Assembly: GCA_946557105.1 (NCBI GenBank)
Contig: CAMNSZ010000004.1
Span: forward strand, 1 to 64,000
From: an uncultured Lachnospiraceae bacterium
Lineage (GTDB): Bacteria > Bacillota > Clostridia > Lachnospirales > Lachnospiraceae
Reading direction: 5' to 3'
DNA: 64,000 nucleotides
The stretch's first letter is position 1. Each line of letters opens with the position of its first letter. Below, piece after piece: positions 37,284 through 45,207 of the stretch. A model generated the notes under the pieces. It was not told where the DNA came from. It ran no database searches and was given only the letters and a program-made list of their open reading frames with translations. The position numbers were made by a program, and so were the translations under genes.

Positions 37284-38681
37284 ATGACAATCAATGGAGA
37301 GGTAATGAATGAAACGGCTAAAGCAGTGAGAAAACAGAAGTTTGGAGCGCAACAGAGGACAAAAGCGCAGAAGGAATCGGAAGTATGGCAGGAAGCCGGG
37401 GCACGGAAGGAATCGGAAGCAGAAGCGGGCGAGGAACCGAAAACATATCGGGAGCAGCAGCCGGAAGATTTAAAGCAGCAGGTAAGGCATCAGATGCGTG
37501 TTATAAAAAAAGGTTCGGCGGAGCTGATTGGAGAGGAGCAATTAGAGGAAAAGATATGCAGGAGTATCCTGACGAAAAGGCCTCTAAATATTAAATTCGG
37601 CATGGACCCCAGCGCGCCGGATTTGCACTTGGGGCATGCAGTGGCGCTTCGCAAGCTTAGGCAGCTGCAGGATTTAGGACATAATATCATTATTGTAATC
37701 GGTGATTTTACCGGTAAAATCGGAGACCCTACCGGAAAGAGCAAGGGGCGTAAGGCAATGACTGATGTGGAGGTATTGAAAAACGCCCAGACCTATCAGG
37801 AGCAGATATTCCATATTTTGGATAGGGAAAAAACAATTGTCCGTTACAACGGCGAGTGGCTTGAGCTGATAGGACTGGGAGAAATGTTGCAGCTTGCTTC
37901 CACAGTGACTGTGGCGAGAATGTTGGAGAGGGAGGATTTTAAAAATCGTTTTGCCAACAATGTACCCATCGGAATACATGAGTTTTTCTATCCGTTAATG
38001 CAGGCATATGATTCCGTAGAGCTGAATGCGGATTTGGAGCTTGGGGGAACCGACCAGACCTTCAATATCCTGATGGGAAGGAGTCTGCAGAGTAAAATGG
38101 GAAAGGAGCCTCAGGCCGCCTTGTTTATGCCGATTCTGGAGGGAATTGACGGTGTGGAGAAGATGAGCAAAAGTCTGAACAATTACATCGGAATCTATGA
38201 AGATGCAAGAGGTATGTTCCAAAAGGTTATGCAGATACCGGATTGTCTGATTGTCAAATATTTTGAGCTGGCAACGGATATAGAGCCGGAGGAGCTGGAC
38301 GGGATAAAGGAAGCGCTTGCCGACGGTGCAAATCCCAAGGACAGTAAGCTGCTTTTGGCACAGGAGATAACACAGCTGTATCATGGTAAGGAGGAAACCA
38401 AGGAGGCAAGAAATTTCTTTCAGGAGGCGTTTAGCAATAAAGGAGTTCCCGAACAGGCGGAGGTTTTGCAGATTGTCATGGAGCAGGGGAATCTGTATGA
38501 CTGCATCCGTCCGCTGATACAGGCGGGCTTGGTGGAAAGCGGCGCTTCATTTCGCAGACTGCTTGCACAGGGAGGGGTGAAAAAGAACGGCGAGACAGTC
38601 AGGGAGCTGACGGAAAGAATACAGGAAAGGGATGTGTTGCGGGTGGGTAAACGGCGTTTTGTACAGCTGCATTTAATTTAG
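37284..38681 (+). CDS. tyrS: Tyrosyl-tRNA synthetase with N-terminal extension
   Basis: Class I synthetase charging tRNA-Tyr. Motifs: HLGH in DPSAPDLHLGHAVALRK, GGTDQTFN, KMSKS in VEKMSKSLNN and a C-terminal S4-type RNA-binding domain (SFRRLLAQGGVKKNG). The first 62 residues are an extra, low-complexity Lys/Glu/Gln/Ala tail (QKESEV, RKESEAEAGEEP) not found in the usual protein, whose core begins near KQQVRHQMRVIKKG. The ATG 37284 has AAAGAAAGGA upstream. An internal ATG at 37494 is in frame with a weaker AAGG. Controlled by the Tyr T-box leader. Confidence 0.94.
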   Translation: MTINGEVMNETAKAVRKQKFGAQQRTKAQKESEVWQEAGARKESEAEAGEEPKTYREQQPEDLKQQVRHQMRVIKKGSAELIGEEQLEEKICRSILTKRPLNIKFGMDPSAPDLHLGHAVALRKLRQLQDLGHNIIIVIGDFTGKIGDPTGKSKGRKAMTDVEVLKNAQTYQEQIFHILDREKTIVRYNGEWLELIGLGEMLQLASTVTVARMLEREDFKNRFANNVPIGIHEFFYPLMQAYDSVELNADLELGGTDQTFNILMGRSLQSKMGKEPQAALFMPILEGIDGVEKMSKSLNNYIGIYEDARGMFQKVMQIPDCLIVKYFELATDIEPEELDGIKEALADGANPKDSKLLLAQEITQLYHGKEETKEARNFFQEAFSNKGVPEQAEVLQIVMEQGNLYDCIRPLIQAGLVESGASFRRLLAQGGVKKNGETVRELTERIQERDVLRVGKRRFVQLHLI

Positions 38682-38870
38682 TAGAATAGGATTGCGGAAG
38701 GAGGTATCTGGAGATATATTCTATGTTTTCTAAAATGGTTGTGTCAATATTTTTGATAAAATAGATAATGGGGAGCAATTAATGTATTTTTTAATCTGTC
38801 AACAGGTAGTGACAGTTCATGGAAGAAATAGAAGATATATTTAATAAAGATGAATAATTAAGCTCTATAT

Positions 38871-38913
38871 CCTATCAATTATGACTTTGATTGTCAGAGC
38901 AATAATTGATAGG
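38871..38913 (+). other. 12-bp inverted repeat in the tyrS-LytTR spacer
   Basis: CCTATCAATTAT (38871-38882) and ATAATTGATAGG (38902-38913), perfect, with a 19-base loop. It sits about 60 bp before the response-regulator gene in a 295-bp gene-free stretch and could be an operator or terminator; the following TTTGACTTTAT is not a strong T-run. Confidence 0.5.
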
Positions 38914-38976
38914 TTTGACTTTATAACTGATTTCTGCTAAGTTAGTGTAAAGTAATAATTACAAAGGGGAAAATAT

Positions 38977-39675
38977 ATGATTTGCATAGGGATTTGTGAC
39001 GACCAGTTAGAGAGCTTAAAAATATTACAAAGAATGATAGAGGCAATTCAAAGGGAGTGGGGGCATGAATGGGAAATTTTGGTTTTTACCTCGGGGAATG
39101 AGCTTTTAAATCATATTCACAAAATGGATGCTGTATTTTTAGATATTGAGATGCCTAAAATGGACGGAATTCAAGTAGGAATGGAGATCATGAAAAGAAA
39201 TGCCGATTGTCGGATTATTATGGCAACAGGTAGGGTGGAGCGGGTGAAGGAGGCTTTTCATATACAGGCTTTTCGGTTTGTGACAAAACCCTTTGATAAG
39301 GAAGAGCTGCAGGAGGCATTGTCTGCTGTTTTGAATAGTAATATAGGAACGGCTTCCATAGAGCTTTTTTGGAAAAGAAATGCATGTATGGTGCAGCAGA
39401 GAGATATCCGTTATATACAGGCATTGGACAGTTATTCAGAGTTTATTGTGGGGAGCAAGGTTTTTCGTAAAGAGGTTGCCTTACATGACTTAGAAGAATG
39501 CCTTGACAGCAGAATGTTTTGCCGTATTCACAAAAAGTATATTATTAATTTGCATTGGGTGGAGGCTTTTAAAGACGGTGTTATATACATAGATAAGAAG
39601 CCCTTTATAGTGTCAAGAAGAAAGAAGAAGGAGGTAGAAAAGAAATATATTGAATATGATTTAAAATACAGGTAA
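38977..39675 (+). CDS. LytTR-type response regulator
   Basis: 232 residues: receiver domain with phospho-acceptor D56 in VFLDIEMPKMDG and conserved Lys in FVTKPFDKEEL (about residue 108), followed by a LytTR DNA-binding domain (about 130-232: RYIQALDSYSEF, RIHKKYIINLHWVEAF). It belongs to the AgrA/VirR class that binds spaced direct repeats upstream of -35 elements. Its sensor kinase follows 22 bp downstream. It borders the biosynthetic cluster and is the likely regulator of it. Confidence 0.92.
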   Translation: MICIGICDDQLESLKILQRMIEAIQREWGHEWEILVFTSGNELLNHIHKMDAVFLDIEMPKMDGIQVGMEIMKRNADCRIIMATGRVERVKEAFHIQAFRFVTKPFDKEELQEALSAVLNSNIGTASIELFWKRNACMVQQRDIRYIQALDSYSEFIVGSKVFRKEVALHDLEECLDSRMFCRIHKKYIINLHWVEAFKDGVIYIDKKPFIVSRRKKKEVEKKYIEYDLKYR

Positions 39676-39697
39676 GAAGGGGTAGGTACGAAAGATA

Positions 39698-40999
39698 ATG
39701 CTGGTAATTTTATATGTGTTTGAGGTGATTAAATATTGTGCTGCATATAATATATGCTTTAATAAGAAGGTCAAAGGATATGGGATTTTTGCGATAGGAG
39801 CATTTGGGTGCATACTCGTTATGGTATTTGGCAGGTCAGGCGGTATGCCTTTGATGCATATTATGATGTATTTGATTAGTTTTTGTGTTGTGCTCCTAAT
39901 GATGCAGGACAAGTGGACGAAAAAGCTTTTGCAGCTTATTATTTTGTTATTTATACTTTCCTCCCTAGATGGAAGCATGGGGATGCTTTTGGAAGTCTTT
40001 AAAATAAGCAGGGATATTGAGTTTTCAGAGTATGCAGAGTACTTAATATTAAGTACATTAAGTTTATTGCTTTTTATTTTGCTGACATATGCAAAGAGAA
40101 GGCTACAGGAAGAGTTTATTGATAAAATAAAGATTTTATTAAAGAGGAACATTTTAGCGGCGGCATTGGTTATGGCAATGGGAATGCTTTTTACCATTGC
40201 CGGATTAAATTATGCAAAGAAGTATGTGGATAATCCGAAATTTCATGTGCTTGCAGTGGGGGCCTGTGCGATATCTTATATCAGCATATGTTTGCTGGGG
40301 GTGTGCGCCATATATTTAAAAAGAACAAACGAAAAGATAGAACAAATGATGCAAAATGAAATTTTGTTGAAGGATATGCAAAAGCGCTATTATGACGCGC
40401 TATTAGAAAAGGAGGAGGACACCAGAAAATATCGTCATGACATGGTAAATCATCTCATGTTTTTAAAGCATTTGGCGGATGATAAAGAGTGGTCCGATCT
40501 GAAAGAATATTTATGCAAGCTGCAGGAGGAGATGGATTTTATTTCTAAAAAATGCTATGCCACAGGAAATAAGGTTATAGATGTTATGACAAATTATTAC
40601 ACATCATTGCTTCCTGCAAATGTGACAGTGAAGGTGTCGGGAAAAGCAGAGGTTTGTATTGATGAGATAAAGCTATGCACAATATATGCGAATCTTTTAC
40701 AAAATGCAGTGGAAGAGCTGCTGCGCATGCAAGGAGAACAACCGGCTTTTTTAGAGATAAGCATTGGAAAGGGCGAGAAATTCCTTCAAATAATTATTCG
40801 GAATAGTGTGATTGAAGAACAGGTGGGAAGGAACACTAATGAAAGAGCTATTTTCGAGACAAAAAAGAAGGATAAGAAAAATCATGGAATTGGTTTGCAG
40901 AATGTTCAAAAGGCGGTGGATGATATTGGAGGAAAATTAGAGATTAAGAGGAATGTGGAATTTTTTGAGGTGATCGTGACGCTAAATGTCAAAAATTGA
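39698..40999 (+). CDS. GHKL sensor histidine kinase (AgrC-like)
   Basis: 433 residues. The N-terminal half has about six hydrophobic segments (for example SLLLFILLTYAKRR, LAAALVMAMGMLFTIAGL) and the C-terminal half is a kinase of the GHKL type: phospho-acceptor His H247 in RKYRHDMVNHL, N-box ANLLQNAVEEL and G-box KKNHGIGLQNVQKAV. This architecture is the AgrC/ComD/VirS class that senses extracellular peptides. Pairs with the preceding LytTR regulator and with the 22-residue ORF 100 bp downstream as a possible signal. Confidence 0.9.
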   Translation: MLVILYVFEVIKYCAAYNICFNKKVKGYGIFAIGAFGCILVMVFGRSGGMPLMHIMMYLISFCVVLLMMQDKWTKKLLQLIILLFILSSLDGSMGMLLEVFKISRDIEFSEYAEYLILSTLSLLLFILLTYAKRRLQEEFIDKIKILLKRNILAAALVMAMGMLFTIAGLNYAKKYVDNPKFHVLAVGACAISYISICLLGVCAIYLKRTNEKIEQMMQNEILLKDMQKRYYDALLEKEEDTRKYRHDMVNHLMFLKHLADDKEWSDLKEYLCKLQEEMDFISKKCYATGNKVIDVMTNYYTSLLPANVTVKVSGKAEVCIDEIKLCTIYANLLQNAVEELLRMQGEQPAFLEISIGKGEKFLQIIIRNSVIEEQVGRNTNERAIFETKKKDKKNHGIGLQNVQKAVDDIGGKLEIKRNVEFFEVIVTLNVKN

Positions 41000-41003
41000 C
41001 CGT

Positions 41004-41034
41004 ATGCGGGGTTAACTGCTCGAATGCGGGGTTA
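41004..41034 (+). promoter_or_regulatory. LytTR-type direct-repeat operator
   Basis: ATGCGGGGTTA occurs twice, at 41004-41014 and 41024-41034, start-to-start 20 bp, which is two helical turns. It ends 3 bp before a weak -35 (TTGAAA, 41038-41043). This is the layout of LytTR-family activator sites, and the LytTR regulator is encoded just upstream. Confidence 0.65.
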
Positions 41035-41037
41035 TTA

Positions 41038-41066
41038 TTGAAAATCATTGTTTGCTTTGCTACTTT
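41038..41066 (+). promoter_or_regulatory. Weak promoter ahead of the 22-codon ORF
   Basis: TTGAAA (41038-41043), 17-bp spacer, TACTTT (41061-41066). The poor -10 and adjacent direct repeats suggest activator dependence. Confidence 0.4.
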
Positions 41067-41090
41067 AGAAAAAAAGGGGAGGTGCAAACA

Positions 41091-41159
41091 ATGATTTTTT
41101 TGTGTAAATGTTTTGCGATGTCTATTTGGGATGATATTTGGAAATGGCTGTTTGGGTGA
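41091..41159 (+). CDS. 22-residue peptide, candidate signal or export peptide
   Basis: Short ORF encoding MIFLCKCFAMSIWDDIWKWL-FG. It has a very strong ribosome-binding site (AAAGGGGAGG, 41073-41082, 8 bases ahead of ATG) and lies between the two-component genes and the biosynthetic cluster, immediately downstream of the operator and promoter listed above. The C-terminal half is amphipathic and tryptophan-rich; the N-terminal half is hydrophobic with two Cys. No AgrB-like processing protein is in the window. Too short to prove by sequence alone; alternative: a small toxin/PSM-like peptide or a leader peptide. Confidence 0.5.
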   Translation: MIFLCKCFAMSIWDDIWKWLFG

Positions 41160-41395
41160 TTAGGGTGCGGGTGTAAAGATTTGTGCACAAAAAAGCTAAA
41201 AGCATCATTATATTGCAGAGCAAATGCTAGAGTATTTCTGTAATCTTTCAAAACTAGTTGCCAGAGGGGGCATCCTTTTCTCAAATGCCGGGATGTGTTC
41301 AGAAATTATGCGGTAGAAGGTGCATCTTAATTTTGAGGAAGGTGTGCACCCACAGACAAGTTTGATATGATTTTTTGTTTTGCAAAAGGCGGGTC

Positions 41396-41401
41396 TATAA
41401 T
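41396..41401 (+). promoter_or_regulatory. Perfect TATAAT -10 upstream of the biosynthetic operon
   Basis: TATAAT at 41396-41401 without a good -35 17 bp upstream, 117 bp before the carbamoyltransferase start. Two AAGGTG direct repeats (41317-41322 and 41339-41344, 22 bp apart) lie upstream. Consistent with activator-driven initiation of the cluster operon. Confidence 0.4.
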
Positions 41402-41517
41402 ATACGGAAGAAGTATAAGACATTTGTCGTAAGGAACTGGAACAAGCATGGAAAACTTTAAAAAAGTAAGAAAACGGTAACCATCAGAAAATTAAAATTT
41501 TAATAAGAGGTAGAAAT

Positions 41518-43194
41518 TTGAAAAAAGATTATATTGTATTAGGAGTGAATATGGGTCTGCATGATTCTTCGGCAGCGCTTGTCATAAATGGAGAATTAAT
41601 AGCGATGGGAGAGCAAGAACGATTTAGCAGACATAAACGTGCCAATAATGAAGCGCCGATTGATGCTGTTAAATTTTGCTTGAACTGTGCAAATATAAGA
41701 TTTGATCAAGTAGATGTTATTGCGCTTGGATCATCACAAAAATTATTAGATGAATGGCATGGATTAACAGAGGATGAAATAAAGAATCGCGTACAATTAG
41801 ATGATCCTGACAGATTATTTCCCAAAGCTATATTTGGATATACAGAATTACCTGAGATGGTATCCGTTCCTCATCACGTTGCGCATGCTGCAAGCACATA
41901 TTATTTAAGCGGATTTCATGACGCAGCTGTTCTTGTGGTTGATAATAGGGGTGAATGTACGGCAACCACATTATATCATGGAATTAATGGCAAATTAAAA
42001 TTCATTGAGGAATTTCCTGTAACAGAGTCCTTGGGACTTTATTATAGAACTGCTAGTCAATATGCAGGACTGTGCGGTAAGTATCGCAATGTTGGAAAAC
42101 TTATGGGGCTGGCTCCATACGGTAAACCGATAGAGCCTACGCCATTACAAGTGCAAGATGGTAATGTTAATTTTAATCAATTGGAAGATATAGGTGGATT
42201 GCGGGGAATAGAGATTCCACCAAAGCGAACAGAGCAATTATTGAATTATTATAAGAAAAATTGTTATCCGTATGCAGTTGGGCTAAAGGATGATGTTATG
42301 GCATATTCTAACTTTGCTGCAAGTATACAAAAATCTTTAGAACAAGCATTGGTACATTACTGTTCGGTTTTAAAAGAGAAAACGGGGTCTGAGTATTTGG
42401 CTATTGCAGGTGGGGTTGGATTAAACTGCAGTGGAAATGGCGTTCTAGCGGATAGCGGATTATATAAACAAATATTTATACAGCCTGTAGCAGGTGACGC
42501 GGGGGTATCGATTGGTGCAGCCTATGAGATTGTGGCTGAAAGGCATCCTGAATTGATTAATTTCAAACCCATGAAGCATGTGTATTATGGAACATCATAT
42601 TCAGATGAGGAAGTTTTAAAAGCAGCCAAAGAAAGCAATTTGAAATTTGAGGTTTTGAGCAGAGAACAGGTGGTAGATGAAGCTGCAAGAATGTTGGCAG
42701 AAGACAAAATTATAGGCTGGTTCCAAGGGAGAGAAGAAATTGGACCTAGAGCTTTGGGAGGCAGAAGTCTATTAGGGAATCCAAAGAAGCGAGAAACTTT
42801 GATTCGTATGAATAATATAAAAAATAGAGAGATATGGCGTCCGCTGGCTCCTAGTATATTGGAAGAAAAGTTTCATGAATATTTCAAAGGACCACAAGCA
42901 TCTGAGTTTATGATTATTGCTACTAAGGTACATGAATTCAGAAGAAATGAGGTACCGGCTGTAGTACATATTGATGGTACGGCAAGACCACAAATTGTAA
43001 AAAAAGATACAAATGAGATTTATTGGAAATTAATCAAACGATTTGAAGAACTTACTGGAACGCCTATCTTAGTGAATACATCCTTTAACACAGATGATGA
43101 GCCCATAGTACACACTCCACAAAATGCTATTAAGGACTTTATTGAGACGGATATGGATGGACTGGTAATTAACAATATATTATTTAGAAAATAG
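41518..43194 (+). CDS. NodU/TobZ-family O-carbamoyltransferase
   Basis: 558 residues. Transfers the carbamoyl group of carbamoyl phosphate, via a carbamoyl-adenylate, to a hydroxyl; TobZ (tobramycin), NodU and CmcH are family members. N-terminal ASKHA-type metal motifs are H15-D16 in MGLHDSSAAL and H119/H123 in HHVAHAASTYY, followed by GGVGLNC. The C-terminal YrdC-like domain has FQGREEIGPRALGGRSLLGNP, WRPLAPSIL, and NTSFNTDDEP. TTG start at 41518 with AGAGGTAG upstream; the next Met is at codon 12 inside the active-site strand, so the TTG is required. First gene of the A+T-rich cluster operon. Confidence 0.93.
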   Translation: MKKDYIVLGVNMGLHDSSAALVINGELIAMGEQERFSRHKRANNEAPIDAVKFCLNCANIRFDQVDVIALGSSQKLLDEWHGLTEDEIKNRVQLDDPDRLFPKAIFGYTELPEMVSVPHHVAHAASTYYLSGFHDAAVLVVDNRGECTATTLYHGINGKLKFIEEFPVTESLGLYYRTASQYAGLCGKYRNVGKLMGLAPYGKPIEPTPLQVQDGNVNFNQLEDIGGLRGIEIPPKRTEQLLNYYKKNCYPYAVGLKDDVMAYSNFAASIQKSLEQALVHYCSVLKEKTGSEYLAIAGGVGLNCSGNGVLADSGLYKQIFIQPVAGDAGVSIGAAYEIVAERHPELINFKPMKHVYYGTSYSDEEVLKAAKESNLKFEVLSREQVVDEAARMLAEDKIIGWFQGREEIGPRALGGRSLLGNPKKRETLIRMNNIKNREIWRPLAPSILEEKFHEYFKGPQASEFMIIATKVHEFRRNEVPAVVHIDGTARPQIVKKDTNEIYWKLIKRFEELTGTPILVNTSFNTDDEPIVHTPQNAIKDFIETDMDGLVINNILFRK

Positions 43195-43283
43195 AAAACT
43201 AAATCAATATATTCAACCGCAATGAATATTGAAAAGAATAATGGGTTCAGTATGTAAAACGAATTGTAAAAGGAATTGTAAGA

Positions 43284-44501
43284 GTGAAACGCGAAATTGA
43301 TATTTATGTACCAAAACATTGCAAAGGTAAAGAAGTTGTATTGCATATATTAGAACCGGAACCCGAAGGAGAATTGGGAGGGGCTGATACACATGTATAT
43401 CAATTATGCATTGCACAAAAAAAGTATAGTCATTATATACCAATGGTCCTGATTAATCAGAACGAGAGGTATGCTAAAATGCTTCGACAGGCGGAGATAG
43501 CATACATTAATGGTACACAATTAAAGCACAAAAAGATTGATCTAATATCTTATGTTAAAGACATAACATCTCAATACAATATAGTATGTATACATAGCCA
43601 TCAGTACGATGCCAATTATATAACATGCGCCCTCAGAATATGTTATCCAGCAACTTGGGGAAAAATACCTCTGATTATGACTTGTCATGGGTGGGTAGAA
43701 AAAACATGGAAAAATAAATTAAAAACGGCATTGGATTTCCAGTGTTATAAAATGGCAAATTACCTTATTACGGTTAGTACAAAGGATTACAAACGCTTAA
43801 GAGAACGATATCCAAATAAAAATGTTACATGCATACATAATGGAGTGGAATGTGGAGAATTACATATATCACAAAAAGAACTTGAGTTGCTCTATGAAAA
43901 GTATTTACTGCCAAAGGATAAGAAAATTATTGCGTATGTAGGAAGGCTGGCTGTAGAAAAGCGTGTGGACTTATTTCTCGAAGCCGCGGCAGATTTGTTA
44001 ACAAGAAGAAATGATGTATTGTTCCTTGTTGTAGGTAGTGGAAGTGAAAAAGAAAATTTGATGAAACAGGTCAATAGGTTAAACATTAATTCAAATGTCA
44101 TTTTTACAGGTTTTATTGAGGATATAAAGCTTATTTATCAGTTAATGGACATTCTTGTGCTAAGCTCGGACACTGAAGGTACGCCAAGGGTTGTGTTGGA
44201 AGCTATGGCGCAGAAAAAGATAGTAGTTGCAACTGATGTTGGAGGATTATTTGAAATTATTGATTCTGATACTAATGGATATTTGGCTCCTAAAGGAGAT
44301 TACAAAAAGATATCTTACTATGTAAATAAACTTTTGGATGATGATGTATTAAAGAAAAGACTTGAGACTAATGCACAAAATACAATTAAGGAAAACTTTT
44401 CGATAAACAGTATGCAAAGCAAAATACAAGAGGTATATGATTTCTGTCTGAAAAGGGGAAAAAGAAATGACTTACTGCGAGAAAATAATACAATCATGTG
44501 A
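43284..44501 (+). CDS. GT4 family glycosyltransferase A
   Basis: 405 residues, retaining nucleotide-sugar glycosyltransferase (GT-B fold). The C-terminal donor domain shows IIAYVGRLAVEKRVDLFLEA, LVVGSGSEKENL and the E-x7-E-type motif SDTEGTPRVVLEAMA (about residues 293-307). N-terminal acceptor domain includes GGADTHVYQLC and CHGWVEKTWKNK. GTG start 43284 has AAAGGA upstream. Its stop is 35 bp inside the following gene. In the cluster it could attach a sugar to an inositol-type or amino-sugar acceptor. Confidence 0.9.
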   Translation: MKREIDIYVPKHCKGKEVVLHILEPEPEGELGGADTHVYQLCIAQKKYSHYIPMVLINQNERYAKMLRQAEIAYINGTQLKHKKIDLISYVKDITSQYNIVCIHSHQYDANYITCALRICYPATWGKIPLIMTCHGWVEKTWKNKLKTALDFQCYKMANYLITVSTKDYKRLRERYPNKNVTCIHNGVECGELHISQKELELLYEKYLLPKDKKIIAYVGRLAVEKRVDLFLEAAADLLTRRNDVLFLVVGSGSEKENLMKQVNRLNINSNVIFTGFIEDIKLIYQLMDILVLSSDTEGTPRVVLEAMAQKKIVVATDVGGLFEIIDSDTNGYLAPKGDYKKISYYVNKLLDDDVLKKRLETNAQNTIKENFSINSMQSKIQEVYDFCLKRGKRNDLLRENNTIM

Positions 44502-45084
44502 AAAGTATTTAAAATTTAATTTTTGGTTGACGCCGGTTTGTTCGTTTGACCATGAGGGCATGAGTGAACAGCATATGGTCAAATGTAATAGTCCTGGAAA
44601 GGCAGCAATATTAAAAGGGTGGAAAACGATTCCTTGCACAAGTATTTATACTATACAAAAGTGGTTGGAACGTTTTCCGAAAATGAATATAGGATTGGTT
44701 TTGGGAAAGAACTCGGGTTATATTGCGGTGGACATTGATCTTAAAGGCGGTGAAAAGATATTTGAGATATTAAGTGGCGGTATCAAATATCATACTTGGA
44801 GTTATCGCACACCAGGTGACGGGAGAAGATTGATTTTTAAGATACCGAAGCAAAATGAAGGCTGTATATTTAATCGTTGTCAGTTTGAGAATGAAGACGG
44901 CGAATGTACTTTTATGGGGCAGGGCCAACAAAGTGTGCTACCACCTTCTGTGCATTACACCGGTGAGGAATATAGTTGGATTGTATCGCCAGAAGAATGC
45001 AAGTGTTTGGACGCACCCAAATGGATTGTGGAGATGATGATAAATAGTGAAGACATAAATACAACTTATGATGGATTGGATTAA
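44467..45084 (+). CDS. Prim-Pol-like (bifunctional DNA primase/polymerase N-terminal) protein
   Basis: 205 residues matching the phage/plasmid Prim-Pol domain: GWKTIP at the N-terminus, NIGLVLGKNSGYIAVDIDLKGG with the D-x-D metal pair (about residues 87-89), TPGDGRRLIFKIP and GQGQQSVLPPSVHYTGEEYSW. In replicative relatives a His usually stands in the GG-x-H-x-x-F position; here it is Arg (GRRLIF), and the third acidic ligand before GQGQQ seems replaced. No helicase or primase C-terminal domain is fused or nearby. It overlaps the GT4 gene by 35 bp and is in-operon, so it may be repurposed or a mobile-element remnant. Confidence 0.78.
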   Translation: MTYCEKIIQSCEKYLKFNFWLTPVCSFDHEGMSEQHMVKCNSPGKAAILKGWKTIPCTSIYTIQKWLERFPKMNIGLVLGKNSGYIAVDIDLKGGEKIFEILSGGIKYHTWSYRTPGDGRRLIFKIPKQNEGCIFNRCQFENEDGECTFMGQGQQSVLPPSVHYTGEEYSWIVSPEECKCLDAPKWIVEMMINSEDINTTYDGLD

Positions 45085-45207
45085 TATAATATATTTATTT
45101 GGTTTGGAAATATAAATAATAAAATTATCAATTATTTAGAGAGAAAGGCATGATAATGTGATTGTGGAATAATGCTATGAGACGGTATTAATAGGGGAGA
45201 ATTAGAC

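Noticed and set aside
41091..41159. Classical AgrD autoinducer precursor
   Set aside because: No AgrB gene is nearby and the peptide lacks a typical AgrD C-terminal acidic tail, so I call it only a candidate signal peptide.
44467..45084. Prophage or plasmid replication gene
   Set aside because: No helicase, integrase, terminase or structural genes surround it, and it overlaps the biosynthetic glycosyltransferase gene.
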